Assembly (NCBI GenBank): GCA_016196825.1
Contig: JACPWY010000006.1
Span: forward strand, 1 to 44,796
Direction of reading: 5' to 3'
From: Deltaproteobacteria bacterium
GTDB lineage: Bacteria; Bdellovibrionota; FAC87; UBA2466
Length of the DNA stretch: 44,796 nucleotides
The notes beneath the pieces were generated by a model. The model had not been told where the DNA came from. It saw only the letters and a program-made list of their open reading frames with translations, and did no database searches. This document shows positions 15,828 to 23,626 of the stretch, piece after piece (the first letter of the stretch is position 1; each line of letters opens with the position of its first letter). A program made the position numbers and the translations under genes.

Positions 15828-16871
15828 ATGAAGCTCTGTTTTGTCGTCCGAAATATCCACTCACAGATCATCACCTACACGACCACCCACCTGGCCTACG
15901 AGGCCTATCTCAAAGGTCACGAGGTGGTCTACGCCACGGTCAATAGCTTTTCCTACAGCGACGATCAACGCGTGCGCGCCACGGTCATCTCCCCCGGTGA
16001 CGGCCCCTTCAACTCCCGCACACAATTTCTGGACGGCCTCAAGGGCGAACAGGCCGAACGCGCCGAAGTGACTCTCAGCGATTTCGACGTCGTATTCTTG
16101 CGCTACAACCCCAACGAAACCGAGAGCGAACGTGATCGCAAAAACCCTGCAATCGAATTTGCACGGCTCCTGAAGGCCCATGGCGTCTTTGTGGTGAATG
16201 ATCCGGGCGGCCTCACAAAGGCCTCAAGCAAGATGTACCTCTCGGCGTTTCCTGAAGAGATCCGCGCCAAGACGCTCATCACTCGAAGTGCCGTGAAGAT
16301 CAAGGATTTCATCCGCCGCCTCCGACGCCCCGCAATCTTGAAGCCGCTCTCCGGCTACGGTGGCCAGGACGTTTTTTTCGTGAAGAACCCGAATGAGATC
16401 AACATCAACCAGATCATCTCCACCGTGGCGAAAAACGGCTACATCATGGCGCAGGAATACCTCCCAGCGATAAAAATGGGCGACAAGCGGCTCCTGCTTC
16501 TGAATGGCCAGCCTATCTTCGACGGCAATCGCGCCGCCATCTACCGACGCATGTCGCCGCGAGGCGAGATCCGCGCCAACATGCACATCGGAGGCACCCG
16601 CAAGAAGGTATCTTTCTCACGTGCTGAGGCGGAAATTGTCGACACGATTCGCCCCCGCCTAGTCTCAGATGGCCTCTATTTCGTCGGAGCCGACATTGTC
16701 GGTAACAAATTACTCGAGATCAACGTCTTCTGTCCGGGCGGGATCAATAACATCAACGAGCTCTACAATGTTAATATTGGAAGGCTCGTGATTGAAGATC
16801 TGGAGCGGCGCGTGCGCCTTGGCAAAACGATCCTCAAACCCGAATCCATCTCGGCCATCAAACTCATATGA
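15828..16871 (+). CDS. ATP-grasp ligase, glutathione-synthetase-like
   Basis: A 347-residue ATP-grasp enzyme with GshB-like architecture: an N-terminal Rossmann-like domain, RYNPNETESERD and DPGGLTKASSKMYL typical of the first half, LKPLSGYGGQDVFFV (ATP loop) and the metal-binding LLEINVFCPGGINNINEL near residue 290. GshB joins gamma-glutamylcysteine to glycine, but no gshA is present here and the tail differs from E. coli GshB (EINVTSP), so the substrates may be other peptides. Its stop overlaps the D-Ala-D-Ala ligase start (ATGA), indicating tight coupling of two ATP-grasp enzymes. Confidence 0.75.
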   Translation: MKLCFVVRNIHSQIITYTTTHLAYEAYLKGHEVVYATVNSFSYSDDQRVRATVISPGDGPFNSRTQFLDGLKGEQAERAEVTLSDFDVVFLRYNPNETESERDRKNPAIEFARLLKAHGVFVVNDPGGLTKASSKMYLSAFPEEIRAKTLITRSAVKIKDFIRRLRRPAILKPLSGYGGQDVFFVKNPNEININQIISTVAKNGYIMAQEYLPAIKMGDKRLLLLNGQPIFDGNRAAIYRRMSPRGEIRANMHIGGTRKKVSFSRAEAEIVDTIRPRLVSDGLYFVGADIVGNKLLEINVFCPGGINNINELYNVNIGRLVIEDLERRVRLGKTILKPESISAIKLI

Positions 16872-17935
16872 GGAAACATGTTCTCATCCTGTGCGGCGGC
16901 CGGTCGGAGGAGCATGAGATTTCGCTCATCTCGGCGAAAGGCATTTTGTCGGCGCTCGATCGCACTCGCTTTGAGCCCGTTCTCGTCGGCCTCTCGCGCC
17001 AGGGTGTGTGGTATCTCGAAAATGAAGAGACCTATTTCGAGGGTCCGTTTCGCGCAGATCGGATTAAGCTCAATGAGAAGGCACCGACTGTCAATTTGAG
17101 TCCGTACTCGGTGGGTGGTCAGGGGCTTCTCACGGGTGAGTTCGGGCGGGTGGTGTTTGACGTCGTCTTTCCCATTTTGCACGGCCCTTTCGGTGAGGAT
17201 GGCACCATCCAGGGGCTATTCGACATCATGGCGGTGCCCTATGTCGGCTCGGGCTGCCAGAGCTCAGCTGTGTGCATGGATAAGGAATTGACCAAGGTCC
17301 TGACCCAGGCCCACAACATTCCCGGCGCCGATTTTGTGATGCTTTCAAAGGAGACGTCCCTCAACCGCTCGGCTCTTACCCACTTAGGCTTTCCCGTTTT
17401 TGTGAAGCCAGCACGGCTCGGGTCGTCCGTGGGAATCAGCAAGGCCAACACCTGGCCCGAGGTCGAGGCAGCAGTCAAGGTTGCGCTTCAGTACGACACG
17501 AAGTGCCTCATCGAAAAGGGGGTCAAGGGGCGAGAGATCGAGTGCGGCGTGCTGGGGCACACCTTTCAGGCGAAGGCCTCGCTCCCAGGTGAAATCATCC
17601 CCGCCCCGAGCGTAGGCTGGTACTCCTATGAAGCCAAATACCTGATGAATGACGGCGCAAAAACCCGCACCCCCGCGCACCTCGATGAGGGCACGGTCAA
17701 GCGGATTCAAGATTTGGCGCTGAAAGCCTTTGCGACACTCGAGTGCGAAGGCATGGCCCGGGTTGATATGTTCCTCGAAGACGGGACCGGAAAGCTCTAT
17801 CTGAACGAGGTCAACACGATCCCCGGCTTCACCCCCATCAGCATGTACCCAAAGATGTGGGAAGCCACCGGAATTTCGTACGCCCAACTCATCACGACGT
17901 TGATTGAGCTTGCTCTCTCCAAAAAGCTTTCTTGA
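16868..17935 (+). CDS. ddl: D-alanine--D-alanine ligase
   Basis: A 355-residue ATP-grasp enzyme making D-Ala-D-Ala for peptidoglycan in the cytoplasm. Signature blocks: LCGGRSEEHEISLISAKGI, HGPFGEDGTIQGLFDI, YVGSGCQSSAVCMDKELTK (with the Ser and Lys of the family), FVKPARLGSSVGISK, and RVDMFLEDGTGKLYLNEVN followed by TIPGFTPISMYP (Mg2+ ligands and substrate loop). The length is normal. It overlaps the upstream ATP-grasp gene by 4 bases, and an aminopeptidase P gene follows after 36 bp. Confidence 0.95.
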   Translation: MRKHVLILCGGRSEEHEISLISAKGILSALDRTRFEPVLVGLSRQGVWYLENEETYFEGPFRADRIKLNEKAPTVNLSPYSVGGQGLLTGEFGRVVFDVVFPILHGPFGEDGTIQGLFDIMAVPYVGSGCQSSAVCMDKELTKVLTQAHNIPGADFVMLSKETSLNRSALTHLGFPVFVKPARLGSSVGISKANTWPEVEAAVKVALQYDTKCLIEKGVKGREIECGVLGHTFQAKASLPGEIIPAPSVGWYSYEAKYLMNDGAKTRTPAHLDEGTVKRIQDLALKAFATLECEGMARVDMFLEDGTGKLYLNEVNTIPGFTPISMYPKMWEATGISYAQLITTLIELALSKKLS

Positions 17936-17971
17936 CGCCATCATGGTCCCCAGCTGAAATAGAAATCCCGT

Positions 17972-19294
17972 ATGGAAAGCCTTTCTCACATTGATTATCG
18001 TCTGCGTCGAAAACAGTTTTATGCCGAAGTGAAGAACGCAGTTGCCGTTCTTCCCTCGGCGGAGCATCAGGTTCGTAACCCTGATGTCACATTCCCCTTC
18101 CGGCAGGAGAGCAATCTCTACTACCTGACTGGGTTTGAAGAGCCACATTGCGTGGCCCTCTTTGCGCCGCATTCGAAGACGCCTTTTCAGTTCTTCGTGC
18201 AGCCCCGGAACAAAACGAAAGAACTTTGGGAAGGAAAGATCTGGGGCCCTGAGGCGGCGAAATCGCGTTTTGGCGCCGATGCGGCCGCGTCGAGCGCCAC
18301 CGAGATACCTTTTGATGAGGCCTTTGTCACCGCTATCTGCGAAGCAGAAAGGCTTTACTATCGGGTTGGGCTCGACCGCGAATGGGATTCTCGCATCTTC
18401 CGTTTACTGGAGGTGGCGAAGAAACGCCTCGGCCGCACTGGGCGATCGCTGTGGCCGATCTTTGATCCCAATGAGGTGTTGGGTGAGCAGCGCTTGGTGA
18501 AGACACGCGCCGAACTCGAGCGTTTGGAAAAGGCCTGCGAGATCACGGCCGATGCGCACGCAAGCGCCATGCGCCTCGTGAAACCCGATATGTATGAGTA
18601 TGAGGTCGAGGCCCTGCTCTTCCACGCTTTTCGCATTCAAGGAGCTGAGCGATTGGGTTACGGCTCCATTGTAGCCGGCGGGTCCAACGCCTGTTGTCTG
18701 CATTACGTCGCCAACAATAAGCGCCTCAACGAAAAGGATCTTCTTCTCATCGACGCCGGTGCGGAGCTCGACTATTTCACCTCTGACATCACCCGGGTGT
18801 TTCCTGTCGGACAGGTGTTCTCAAAGGAACAACGCGAGATCTATTCGGCCGTGCTCACGGCCCAGAAGTCTTGTATCAAGATGGCGCGCCCCGGAAAGAC
18901 GATGCGCGACCTCCACGATCACGCCACAGAGGTCCTGGTGGACGAGCTCAAGAAGTTGAAGATTCTGAAAGGGCCAACCCCACAGATCATCAAAAAGCTC
19001 GAGCACAAGCGCTACTACCCCCACGGCACGGGCCATTGGCTCGGAATGGATGTTCACGACGTGGGCCGGTACTACGCTCAGCGACTCCAGGATCCGCGAA
19101 AGCTCGCACCAGGCATGGTGTTTACGATTGAGCCTGGGCTGTATTTTGGCGCGGACTCCGATGCACCGGCCAAGTACAAAGGGATCGGTGTTCGCATTGA
19201 AGACGACATAGTTATCACCAATCAAGGCTGCAGGGTTCTCACGAGCGGCGTCCCCAAAGAAATTGAAGAGATCGAATCACTGAGGTCAGCGTGA
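17972..19294 (+). CDS. pepP: Xaa-Pro aminopeptidase (aminopeptidase P)
   Basis: A 440-residue M24B metallopeptidase that removes an N-terminal residue before proline. The N-terminal creatinase-like domain includes QESNLYYLTGFEEP. The pita-bread catalytic domain shows the five metal ligands: Asp in DAGAELDYFTSD and again in TSDITRVFP, His in GTGHWLGMDVHDVG, Glu in TIEPGLYF and Glu in GVRIEDDIVI. The length equals E. coli PepP. Its stop overlaps the GTG start of the lipoprotein gene (GTGA). Confidence 0.93.
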   Translation: MESLSHIDYRLRRKQFYAEVKNAVAVLPSAEHQVRNPDVTFPFRQESNLYYLTGFEEPHCVALFAPHSKTPFQFFVQPRNKTKELWEGKIWGPEAAKSRFGADAAASSATEIPFDEAFVTAICEAERLYYRVGLDREWDSRIFRLLEVAKKRLGRTGRSLWPIFDPNEVLGEQRLVKTRAELERLEKACEITADAHASAMRLVKPDMYEYEVEALLFHAFRIQGAERLGYGSIVAGGSNACCLHYVANNKRLNEKDLLLIDAGAELDYFTSDITRVFPVGQVFSKEQREIYSAVLTAQKSCIKMARPGKTMRDLHDHATEVLVDELKKLKILKGPTPQIIKKLEHKRYYPHGTGHWLGMDVHDVGRYYAQRLQDPRKLAPGMVFTIEPGLYFGADSDAPAKYKGIGVRIEDDIVITNQGCRVLTSGVPKEIEEIESLRSA

Positions 19295-19620
19295 AGATAA
19301 ACATCTGGAGTCTGCTTTTTTTGGCCGGCTGTGCCCACCACTCCACATCCGAACAGGCGCGCGAGAAATTGGACTCCCGGTGGGAAGACGAAATCGGCAA
19401 GGCTACAAAATCGGAGCTCATCGAGGATTTTGGCAATCCGGAATGGTGCCGCAGCGATGATCTTGGCGTCGAATCCTGCCGATTCTATCGTAGCAAGGGA
19501 AGGAAGTGGCTCGGCGAGAAAAAGATGGAGAAGAGCCACTACTCCACCTTCGATGAGATCCTCGTCGATTTCGACTCAAGCGGAAAGCTCAAGACCTTCA
19601 AGGCCAACGCCCAAAGATAG
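19291..19620 (+). CDS. Small putative lipoprotein
   Basis: A 109-residue protein starting at GTG 19291 in the pepP stop overlap. The N-terminus MKINIWSLLFLAGC has a lipobox (LAGC), giving a mature lipoprotein with Cys14 at its end. The mature domain resembles a small outer-membrane assembly-type fold only loosely (KSELIEDFGNPEWCRSDDLG recalls SmpA/OmlA repeats). Two further cysteines are present. Function unknown; coupling to pepP may simply reflect compact packing. Confidence 0.7.
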   Translation: MKINIWSLLFLAGCAHHSTSEQAREKLDSRWEDEIGKATKSELIEDFGNPEWCRSDDLGVESCRFYRSKGRKWLGEKKMEKSHYSTFDEILVDFDSSGKLKTFKANAQR

Positions 19621-19667
19621 GTCTGGCAGGTCGCGCCTCGCAACAGCGGTCTTTTTGAGATTGGGAT

Positions 19668-19997
19668 TTACGTCTCGTTCAGTAAAAGCGTAAAGGTGTG
19701 ATCGTGGTCCGTCAGCGATGACTTAACCTTGACCTCGTACCCCTGCGACAGAGACAGAAGTTGCTCATACGTGAGCGTAACCGTGTGGACGTGCTGGTAG
19801 TTGTTGGTCGTGGCGTAACTCGTTCCGTCCACCGAGGGGTGGTTCCAACTCTCCTGGGTGATAGTCACATTGTGGGTGTGACTGCCGGAAAGTGTCGACG
19901 TGAAACTACGATCGTTTGAGGGCTCATCACTGCACCGAACAAGCGCGGTCCCCGCCAAAACCGAGATCACCCACCCAATAAACCCCCGTCTCCTCAT
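19668..19997 (-). CDS. Tat-type, histidine-rich lipoprotein
   Basis: A 109-residue protein. The N-terminus MRRRGFIGWVISVLAG is a twin-arginine-type signal ending in a possible lipobox (LVRC). The mature part is beta-rich and carries three spaced histidine clusters: SHTHNVTIT, QHVHTVTLT and TDHDHTFTLLL, each an HxH followed by a beta strand. This suggests a metal-binding, cupin-like or repeat fold. Start chosen at ATG 19997, with AAGGAAG 10 bases upstream; a TTG at 20018 is possible. A Tat substrate may be folded with its metal in the cytoplasm (inference). Confidence 0.65.
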   Translation of the reverse strand: MRRRGFIGWVISVLAGTALVRCSDEPSNDRSFTSTLSGSHTHNVTITQESWNHPSVDGTSYATTNNYQHVHTVTLTYEQLLSLSQGYEVKVKSSLTDHDHTFTLLLNET

Positions 19998-20029
19998 AAG
20001 GTACGGACTTCCTTTCAAGGAATAGGAAT

Positions 20030-20617
20030 CTAGCCCTTGGCGAGCTCGTCGCGGCGCTTCCGGAGCTTTTCGAGGAGATCGCTCATCTTCTTTTCTTTGA
20101 GAAAGGCCTCGAGCTGATCGTGGATGTTCACGCTGTATCGGATGTCCTCGTAGGCCAGGTCATAGATGAGCCAACGATCGCCCTTCTTAAGCACGTAATA
20201 GTCGATGCTAAAGACCTCTGTCGGAAAGTAGAATCTGCACGCGATATGCCCATCACTGCCCTTGATCTCGATCTTTTCAAAGCGCGGAGTCGCCCCTTCC
20301 CAGAATTTGTCTAGGCGGCCGTAGGCGGTGCGGAGGATGACTTCCTTCAGTGTGTTCTGAAACTCCAACCGATTCTTTCCACCCGCTTTGGCCCATTCCT
20401 TCTTCCCAAGGCAGTTGAGGCTCACAGTCTCCCAATCGAGCGCGGATTCAATCCGGGCCCGCGCCTCCTTTTTTCCGTCAGGCGCATTCACCTTTTTCGA
20501 CGACTCAAAGAGGTCCAAGAACTGCTGACGGACCCGTTCAGGTTCGCCGGTGTACTTGGGCTCTTCGGGAATGGTGATCGCAAACGCCAGAGAGGGAATC
20601 AGCAGTAGCCATTTCAT
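20030..20617 (-). CDS. MlaC/Ttg2D-like phospholipid-transport periplasmic protein
   Basis: A 195-residue protein with a signal peptide (MKWLLLIPSLAFA) and the MlaC pattern: SALDWETVSLNCLGKKEWAK, FQNTLKEVILRTAYGRL and later VLKKGDRWLIYDLAYEDIRY. MlaC shuttles phospholipids between the outer- and inner-membrane parts of the Mla ABC system. No mlaD, mlaE or mlaF lies in the window, so this is an orphan copy here. It is 62 bp downstream of the GT9 gene on the same strand. Confidence 0.85.
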   Translation of the reverse strand: MKWLLLIPSLAFAITIPEEPKYTGEPERVRQQFLDLFESSKKVNAPDGKKEARARIESALDWETVSLNCLGKKEWAKAGGKNRLEFQNTLKEVILRTAYGRLDKFWEGATPRFEKIEIKGSDGHIACRFYFPTEVFSIDYYVLKKGDRWLIYDLAYEDIRYSVNIHDQLEAFLKEKKMSDLLEKLRKRRDELAKG

Positions 20618-20679
20618 AGTGTGTCATAAAATATTAACGATTCCCCAACACTTCAACACGCCAACGCGCGTTAGAGGAG

Positions 20680-21579
20680 TCATTGAATGGCCCTTAACAC
20701 CTCGTCGACAGAGAGATTTCGCAAGCAGCGCTGATAACCGTAGGGGGCACGGCAGTAGGATTTTTCGCAGGGGCTACAGGGGAGATCGGTGTCGCGAATA
20801 GTGATGACGCGGTTGCCTGCTGGTCGGATGTAGCGGGGGTCGCCCGGACCATAAAGGACAACGACCGGCGTGCCGAAGTGGCCGGCCAGGTGAGCCACCC
20901 CCGAGTCGTTGGCGATAACTAGGTCGGCCGACCGGATGAGAGCGCAGAGCTCGGTCACAGAGGTGCGGCCGAAATAGTTCTCAAACCGCGCACCCAGCCG
21001 TTCGTACTGAGTCACTGAATCGGTAGACGGGCCAACGAGGGTGACGGTGTCAAAGGGAAAGCGATCGTTCAACGCTCTCACCAGTTCCGGAAAGTGAGGC
21101 CACTCTCTCAGAGCCAAAGAGGCCTGCGGAGCCACGAGGATCTTTCGTTTAGTTGGAGCCTCGTTTCTGGTAGTGAGTGCCGCAAACTCCGGCTCGCCTC
21201 CGAGCCACCTCAAAAGATCGCCATAGAGCTCTGATTTGTGTTTGCCCGATTCTCGCCCTATCCAGCGAAGCGAGTCGGTCAGAAAGAGATTGGCCCCAAA
21301 CTCGGCAAAGCCAACTCGAATGGGCACGCCCAGACGAAAGAGAAAAAACGCCGACGAAATCGAGGCTGGCAACGTAATGCCGAGATCAAATTGCGCGTTG
21401 TACAGCGCCGCAAACGGTACAAACTCGTCCCATGCGCGAAAATCGATCTCATTCGCCTTCACATTCGAGGTTAGCGTGATGTGGGCTTTTGGGTAGAGCC
21501 GACGCAGGCCCCGGTAAAACGGAAAGGCCATCACATGGTCACCGATCCAGTTTGGCCCCCTCACCAGGATTCGCTTCAT
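20680..21579 (-). CDS. Family 9 glycosyltransferase, ADP-heptose:LPS heptosyltransferase type
   Basis: A 299-residue GT9 enzyme of the WaaF type, which adds heptose from ADP-heptose to the LPS inner core on the cytoplasmic face. Motifs: ILVRGPNWIGDHVMAFPF at the N-terminus, the acceptor-side GLRRLYPKAHI, LVAPQASLALREWP, VIANDSGVAHLAGHFGTPVVV (nucleotide-sugar site) and LYGPGDPRYIRP. A cysteine cluster near the end (CSPCEKSYC) is common in this family. Whether it is heptosyltransferase I, II or a relative is not certain. Confidence 0.88.
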   Translation of the reverse strand: MKRILVRGPNWIGDHVMAFPFYRGLRRLYPKAHITLTSNVKANEIDFRAWDEFVPFAALYNAQFDLGITLPASISSAFFLFRLGVPIRVGFAEFGANLFLTDSLRWIGRESGKHKSELYGDLLRWLGGEPEFAALTTRNEAPTKRKILVAPQASLALREWPHFPELVRALNDRFPFDTVTLVGPSTDSVTQYERLGARFENYFGRTSVTELCALIRSADLVIANDSGVAHLAGHFGTPVVVLYGPGDPRYIRPAGNRVITIRDTDLPCSPCEKSYCRAPYGYQRCLRNLSVDEVLRAIQ

Positions 21580-21615
21580 TGACTTTCTCCTACCCCATTC
21601 CGTAAGAGTTGGGAA

Positions 21616-22245
21616 ATGCCACTCAGACTCACCCGCAATGAATGGATTCTGTTCGTTGTGCTCTCACTCTCGCTCGGTTTCTCTTTAGCCATGGGAGTTC
21701 TTGAAACCTGTCGAGGGTTTGGCGATTTGAATTACACCTTCCCTCTCCTCGCGCTCGTGCTCTTCCTCTCGATGCGGAGACAATTCGCCTGCCCGTCGGT
21801 GCCAGTGAGTACGGTCGACCTCTGGCGAAGAGTGCCGATGCCGTGCCTGATTGCGCTCGTTTATGGCTCCTTCCGCTCGGGCCCGTCTTTCATCGAGGCG
21901 CTGCGAGGCCACGAGAATCTCCAACAGTTTCTTTGGCCAGTACTCATTGCGCCGATCAGTGAAGAGCTCCTCTTCCGCGGCTGGGTCTACGGGCTGACCG
22001 ACAGGCTCTTCAAGGGAAAGCTTCTCACCTTCACCAACCCATTCCCCGTCGCCGTCTGGGTGAGCGCGATCAGCTTTTCCTTGTGGCACATCCAAAACGC
22101 AGGGTCGATCGGCGAGGTCGCGTTCCAAATGTTCTACACCCTCTTCGTCGGCCTCTGGCTCGGCGATTGGCGCTACCAGTCAGGAAAAATCTCTGGCCCC
22201 ATTCTGGGCCACGTCCTGCTCAACTTCGCGTCGGTGCTTTTGTAG
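21616..22245 (+). CDS. CPBP-family intramembrane metalloprotease (CAAX/Abi type)
   Basis: A 209-residue polytopic membrane protein with the three CPBP motifs: SEELLFRGWVYG (EExxxR), SFSLWHIQNA (FxxxH) and GHVLLNFASV (HxxxN), which build an intramembrane metal site. Family members are CAAX-type proteases or protect against self-made peptides. The substrate is not evident. It is divergent from the GT9 gene by 36 bp. Confidence 0.85.
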   Translation: MPLRLTRNEWILFVVLSLSLGFSLAMGVLETCRGFGDLNYTFPLLALVLFLSMRRQFACPSVPVSTVDLWRRVPMPCLIALVYGSFRSGPSFIEALRGHENLQQFLWPVLIAPISEELLFRGWVYGLTDRLFKGKLLTFTNPFPVAVWVSAISFSLWHIQNAGSIGEVAFQMFYTLFVGLWLGDWRYQSGKISGPILGHVLLNFASVLL

Positions 22246-22265
22246 TCTGAGCCTCGGCCCGCGCG

Positions 22266-22271
22266 TATAAT
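22266..22271 (+). promoter_or_regulatory. -10 box (TATAAT) directly before a GTG start
   Basis: A perfect TATAAT ends nine bases before the GTG start at 22281. The intervening AAAAGAATT contains no Shine-Dalgarno sequence, so the mRNA would start 2-4 bases before or at the initiation codon. The -35 region is not clear. Confidence 0.5.
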
Positions 22272-22280
22272 AAAAGAATT

Positions 22281-22748
22281 GTGAAAATACTCACTCTCTT
22301 GATTGGCCTTGCGCTCGTCGCTCATTCCGAGCCTTCTCCCCCGGGAGGGAAACCAACCCCGCGAGAACTCTGGGATGAAGATTGTCAGTTCTCCCCGTTT
22401 GCTTCCCAAAAGAGCCTGCGCGACAGCCTCGATGAAACCGGGACCCTCGTTGAGGCCAATCGAACTCGCGACACTCACAATGGGGGAGTGGTAGCAGAGG
22501 AATTGAGAATCGCCAACCTTTCCACCACCGAGGTTCTCAGCGCCTTGGGCGCTTCGACGACCGCAGCGACAAGTAAGCCCAACATCCAGGCCGACCACAT
22601 CCGTTCACAGGTGAGAAGAAATGGAGAGGGGCCCCCAGGTGCCAAACACAGGTTCACACTGACCGATAACACCACCATCGAAATGACCATGGGCCAGTAC
22701 AAAGCGCTCGACTCACGCATTCAGGGCTGGGCCCTCCTCAATGACTAG
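22281..22748 (+). CDS. Secreted hypothetical protein
   Basis: A 155-residue protein with a short signal peptide (MKILTLLIGLALVAHS). The mature part contains two cysteine-poor halves: a linker rich in Ser/Thr/Ala and a C-terminal block (HIRSQVRRNGEGPPGAKHRF, then DNTTIEMTMGQYKALD). It starts at GTG 22281 without a ribosome site, just after a TATAAT. The stop overlaps the start of the Flp-like prepilin gene by 8 bases, so the two are likely made together at the cell surface. No family recognised. Confidence 0.65.
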   Translation: MKILTLLIGLALVAHSEPSPPGGKPTPRELWDEDCQFSPFASQKSLRDSLDETGTLVEANRTRDTHNGGVVAEELRIANLSTTEVLSALGASTTAATSKPNIQADHIRSQVRRNGEGPPGAKHRFTLTDNTTIEMTMGQYKALDSRIQGWALLND

Positions 22749-22950
22749 GGCACATCTTAAAAACACCTCACATTCCGGCCAAGCGATCATCGAGTACATC
22801 CTCATGGTCGTCATGCTCGCGGTCACGATGGCCGTCGTCATCCGCAACACCAATCGCACCATCTACGGCCTTTGGACCGGTCTCGCCCGCCAGGTCGCCC
22901 CCCCCTGCCCTGACTGCACCACCCCCGCCCCTCCCGACTTCGACCGTTAG
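22741..22950 (+). CDS. Flp-like small prepilin
   Basis: A 69-residue protein with a class-III-like leader ending SHSG, followed by QAIIEYILMVVMLAVTMAVV. This gives a prepilin-peptidase site (G then Q) with the invariant Glu at +5 and the Flp-type EY pair, then a single hydrophobic helix. The C-terminus is short, with a CPDC motif and prolines. It overlaps the upstream secreted-protein gene. No tad/pilus assembly genes lie in the window, so it is an orphan pseudopilin here and would need machinery encoded elsewhere. Confidence 0.65.
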   Translation: MTRAHLKNTSHSGQAIIEYILMVVMLAVTMAVVIRNTNRTIYGLWTGLARQVAPPCPDCTTPAPPDFDR

Positions 22951-22978
22951 GAATCTTTATTTTTCATGAAAAAACATG

Positions 22979-22984
22979 TATTAT
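22979..22984 (+). promoter_or_regulatory. -10 box (TATTAT) directly before the antitoxin ATG
   Basis: TATTAT ends six bases before ATG 22991, so initiation would fall on or beside the start codon. Three CATG words (22965, 22975 and 22989) are spaced about 10-14 bp apart across the region and could mark an autoregulator site. A weak TTTATT lies 17 bp upstream. Confidence 0.4.
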
Positions 22985-22990
22985 GCAGTC

Positions 22991-23206
22991 ATGAAACGCA
23001 CTGCCACTATTTCCACGGTCATTGATGCGAACGTAAAAAAGGCTGCCACCGAATACTGTAAGAAAAATGGTCTGAAGCTCCAGTACCTGGTGGAGAGGGG
23101 CCTGATTGAACAGTTGGAAGATGCTATCGATCTCGAGGCGTTCAGGTCGCGTCGGGAAGAGGAAATGGTGCCGCTCGAGACCGTTCTTAAGGGTTTGAAA
23201 CGGTAA
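22991..23206 (+). CDS. Ribbon-helix-helix-type antitoxin
   Basis: A 71-residue protein with an N-terminal strand and helix (ATISTVIDANVKKAATEYCK) and a charged C-terminal helix (RSRREEEMVPLETVLKG) typical of small RHH antitoxins. It directly precedes a RelE/ParE-type toxin gene with one base between stop and start. I place the start at ATG 22991; an in-frame ATG at 22976 would lie upstream of the -10 box. Probably represses its own promoter. Confidence 0.75.
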   Translation: MKRTATISTVIDANVKKAATEYCKKNGLKLQYLVERGLIEQLEDAIDLEAFRSRREEEMVPLETVLKGLKR

Positions 23207-23207
23207 C

Positions 23208-23468
23208 TTGTACACAATCCTTTTCAAGAAGAGCGCGAAGAAGGAGTACGAGCGGTTGCCGCACTCTGTTCAATCGAAGATTCTCGAGGCCCTCCACCTG
23301 CTTTCCCACCACCCCTATTCGGAACTTCTCCAGATAAAAAAGTTGAAGGGAACCGACTCCGTCTACCGTTTTCGTGTGGGCGACTACCGCGTTCTGTATG
23401 AAGTTTTGAACGATCGCCTTGTCATCGTGGTCATCAAGATCGGCCACCGGAGCGAGGTTTACCGATAG
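23208..23468 (+). CDS. RelE/ParE-family toxin
   Basis: An 86-residue toxin of the RelE/ParE fold: ILFKKSAKKEYERLPHSVQSK at the N-terminus, LKGTDSVYRFRVGDYRVLYEV in the middle and IVVIKIGHRSEVYR at the end. This end is the classic RelE-type motif, with catalytic Arg/His/Tyr positions used for ribosome-dependent mRNA cleavage. It starts at TTG 23208, one base after the antitoxin stop. Whether it acts as an mRNA endonuclease (RelE) or gyrase poison (ParE) is unresolved; the GHRSEVY ending favours RelE. Confidence 0.85.
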   Translation: MYTILFKKSAKKEYERLPHSVQSKILEALHLLSHHPYSELLQIKKLKGTDSVYRFRVGDYRVLYEVLNDRLVIVVIKIGHRSEVYR

Positions 23469-23562
23469 CAGCGCCCCCCGACACACCGCTCTTGAAAGGA
23501 TTCCTCTTCTCCTCCATACTGTTTTCCGATCGCTTCCTGGCGTTTTAGTTCGATGCCTTGAG

Positions 23563-23609
23563 GTGAGAACTTAACCTTTCTCACGAGTCTTTGATTCGTC
23601 TGAGGAATC
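23563..23609 (+). promoter_or_regulatory. Two inverted repeats in the glnN leader
   Basis: GTGAGAA (23563-23569) pairs with TTCTCAC (23578-23584), and GATTC (23593-23597) pairs with GAATC (23605-23609), directly before the AAGGAG ribosome site of the glutamine synthetase gene. They could be an operator or leader hairpins. I see no sigma-54 -24/-12 pair and no clear -35/-10 pair. Confidence 0.35.
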
Positions 23610-23626
23610 TAAAAGGAGCCTAATCC

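Noticed and set aside
23469..23626. Sigma-54 promoter in front of glnN
   Set aside because: CTGGCGTTTTAGTTCGATGCC superficially resembles a -24/-12 site, but the GG/GC spacing and the -12 TGC element do not fit.
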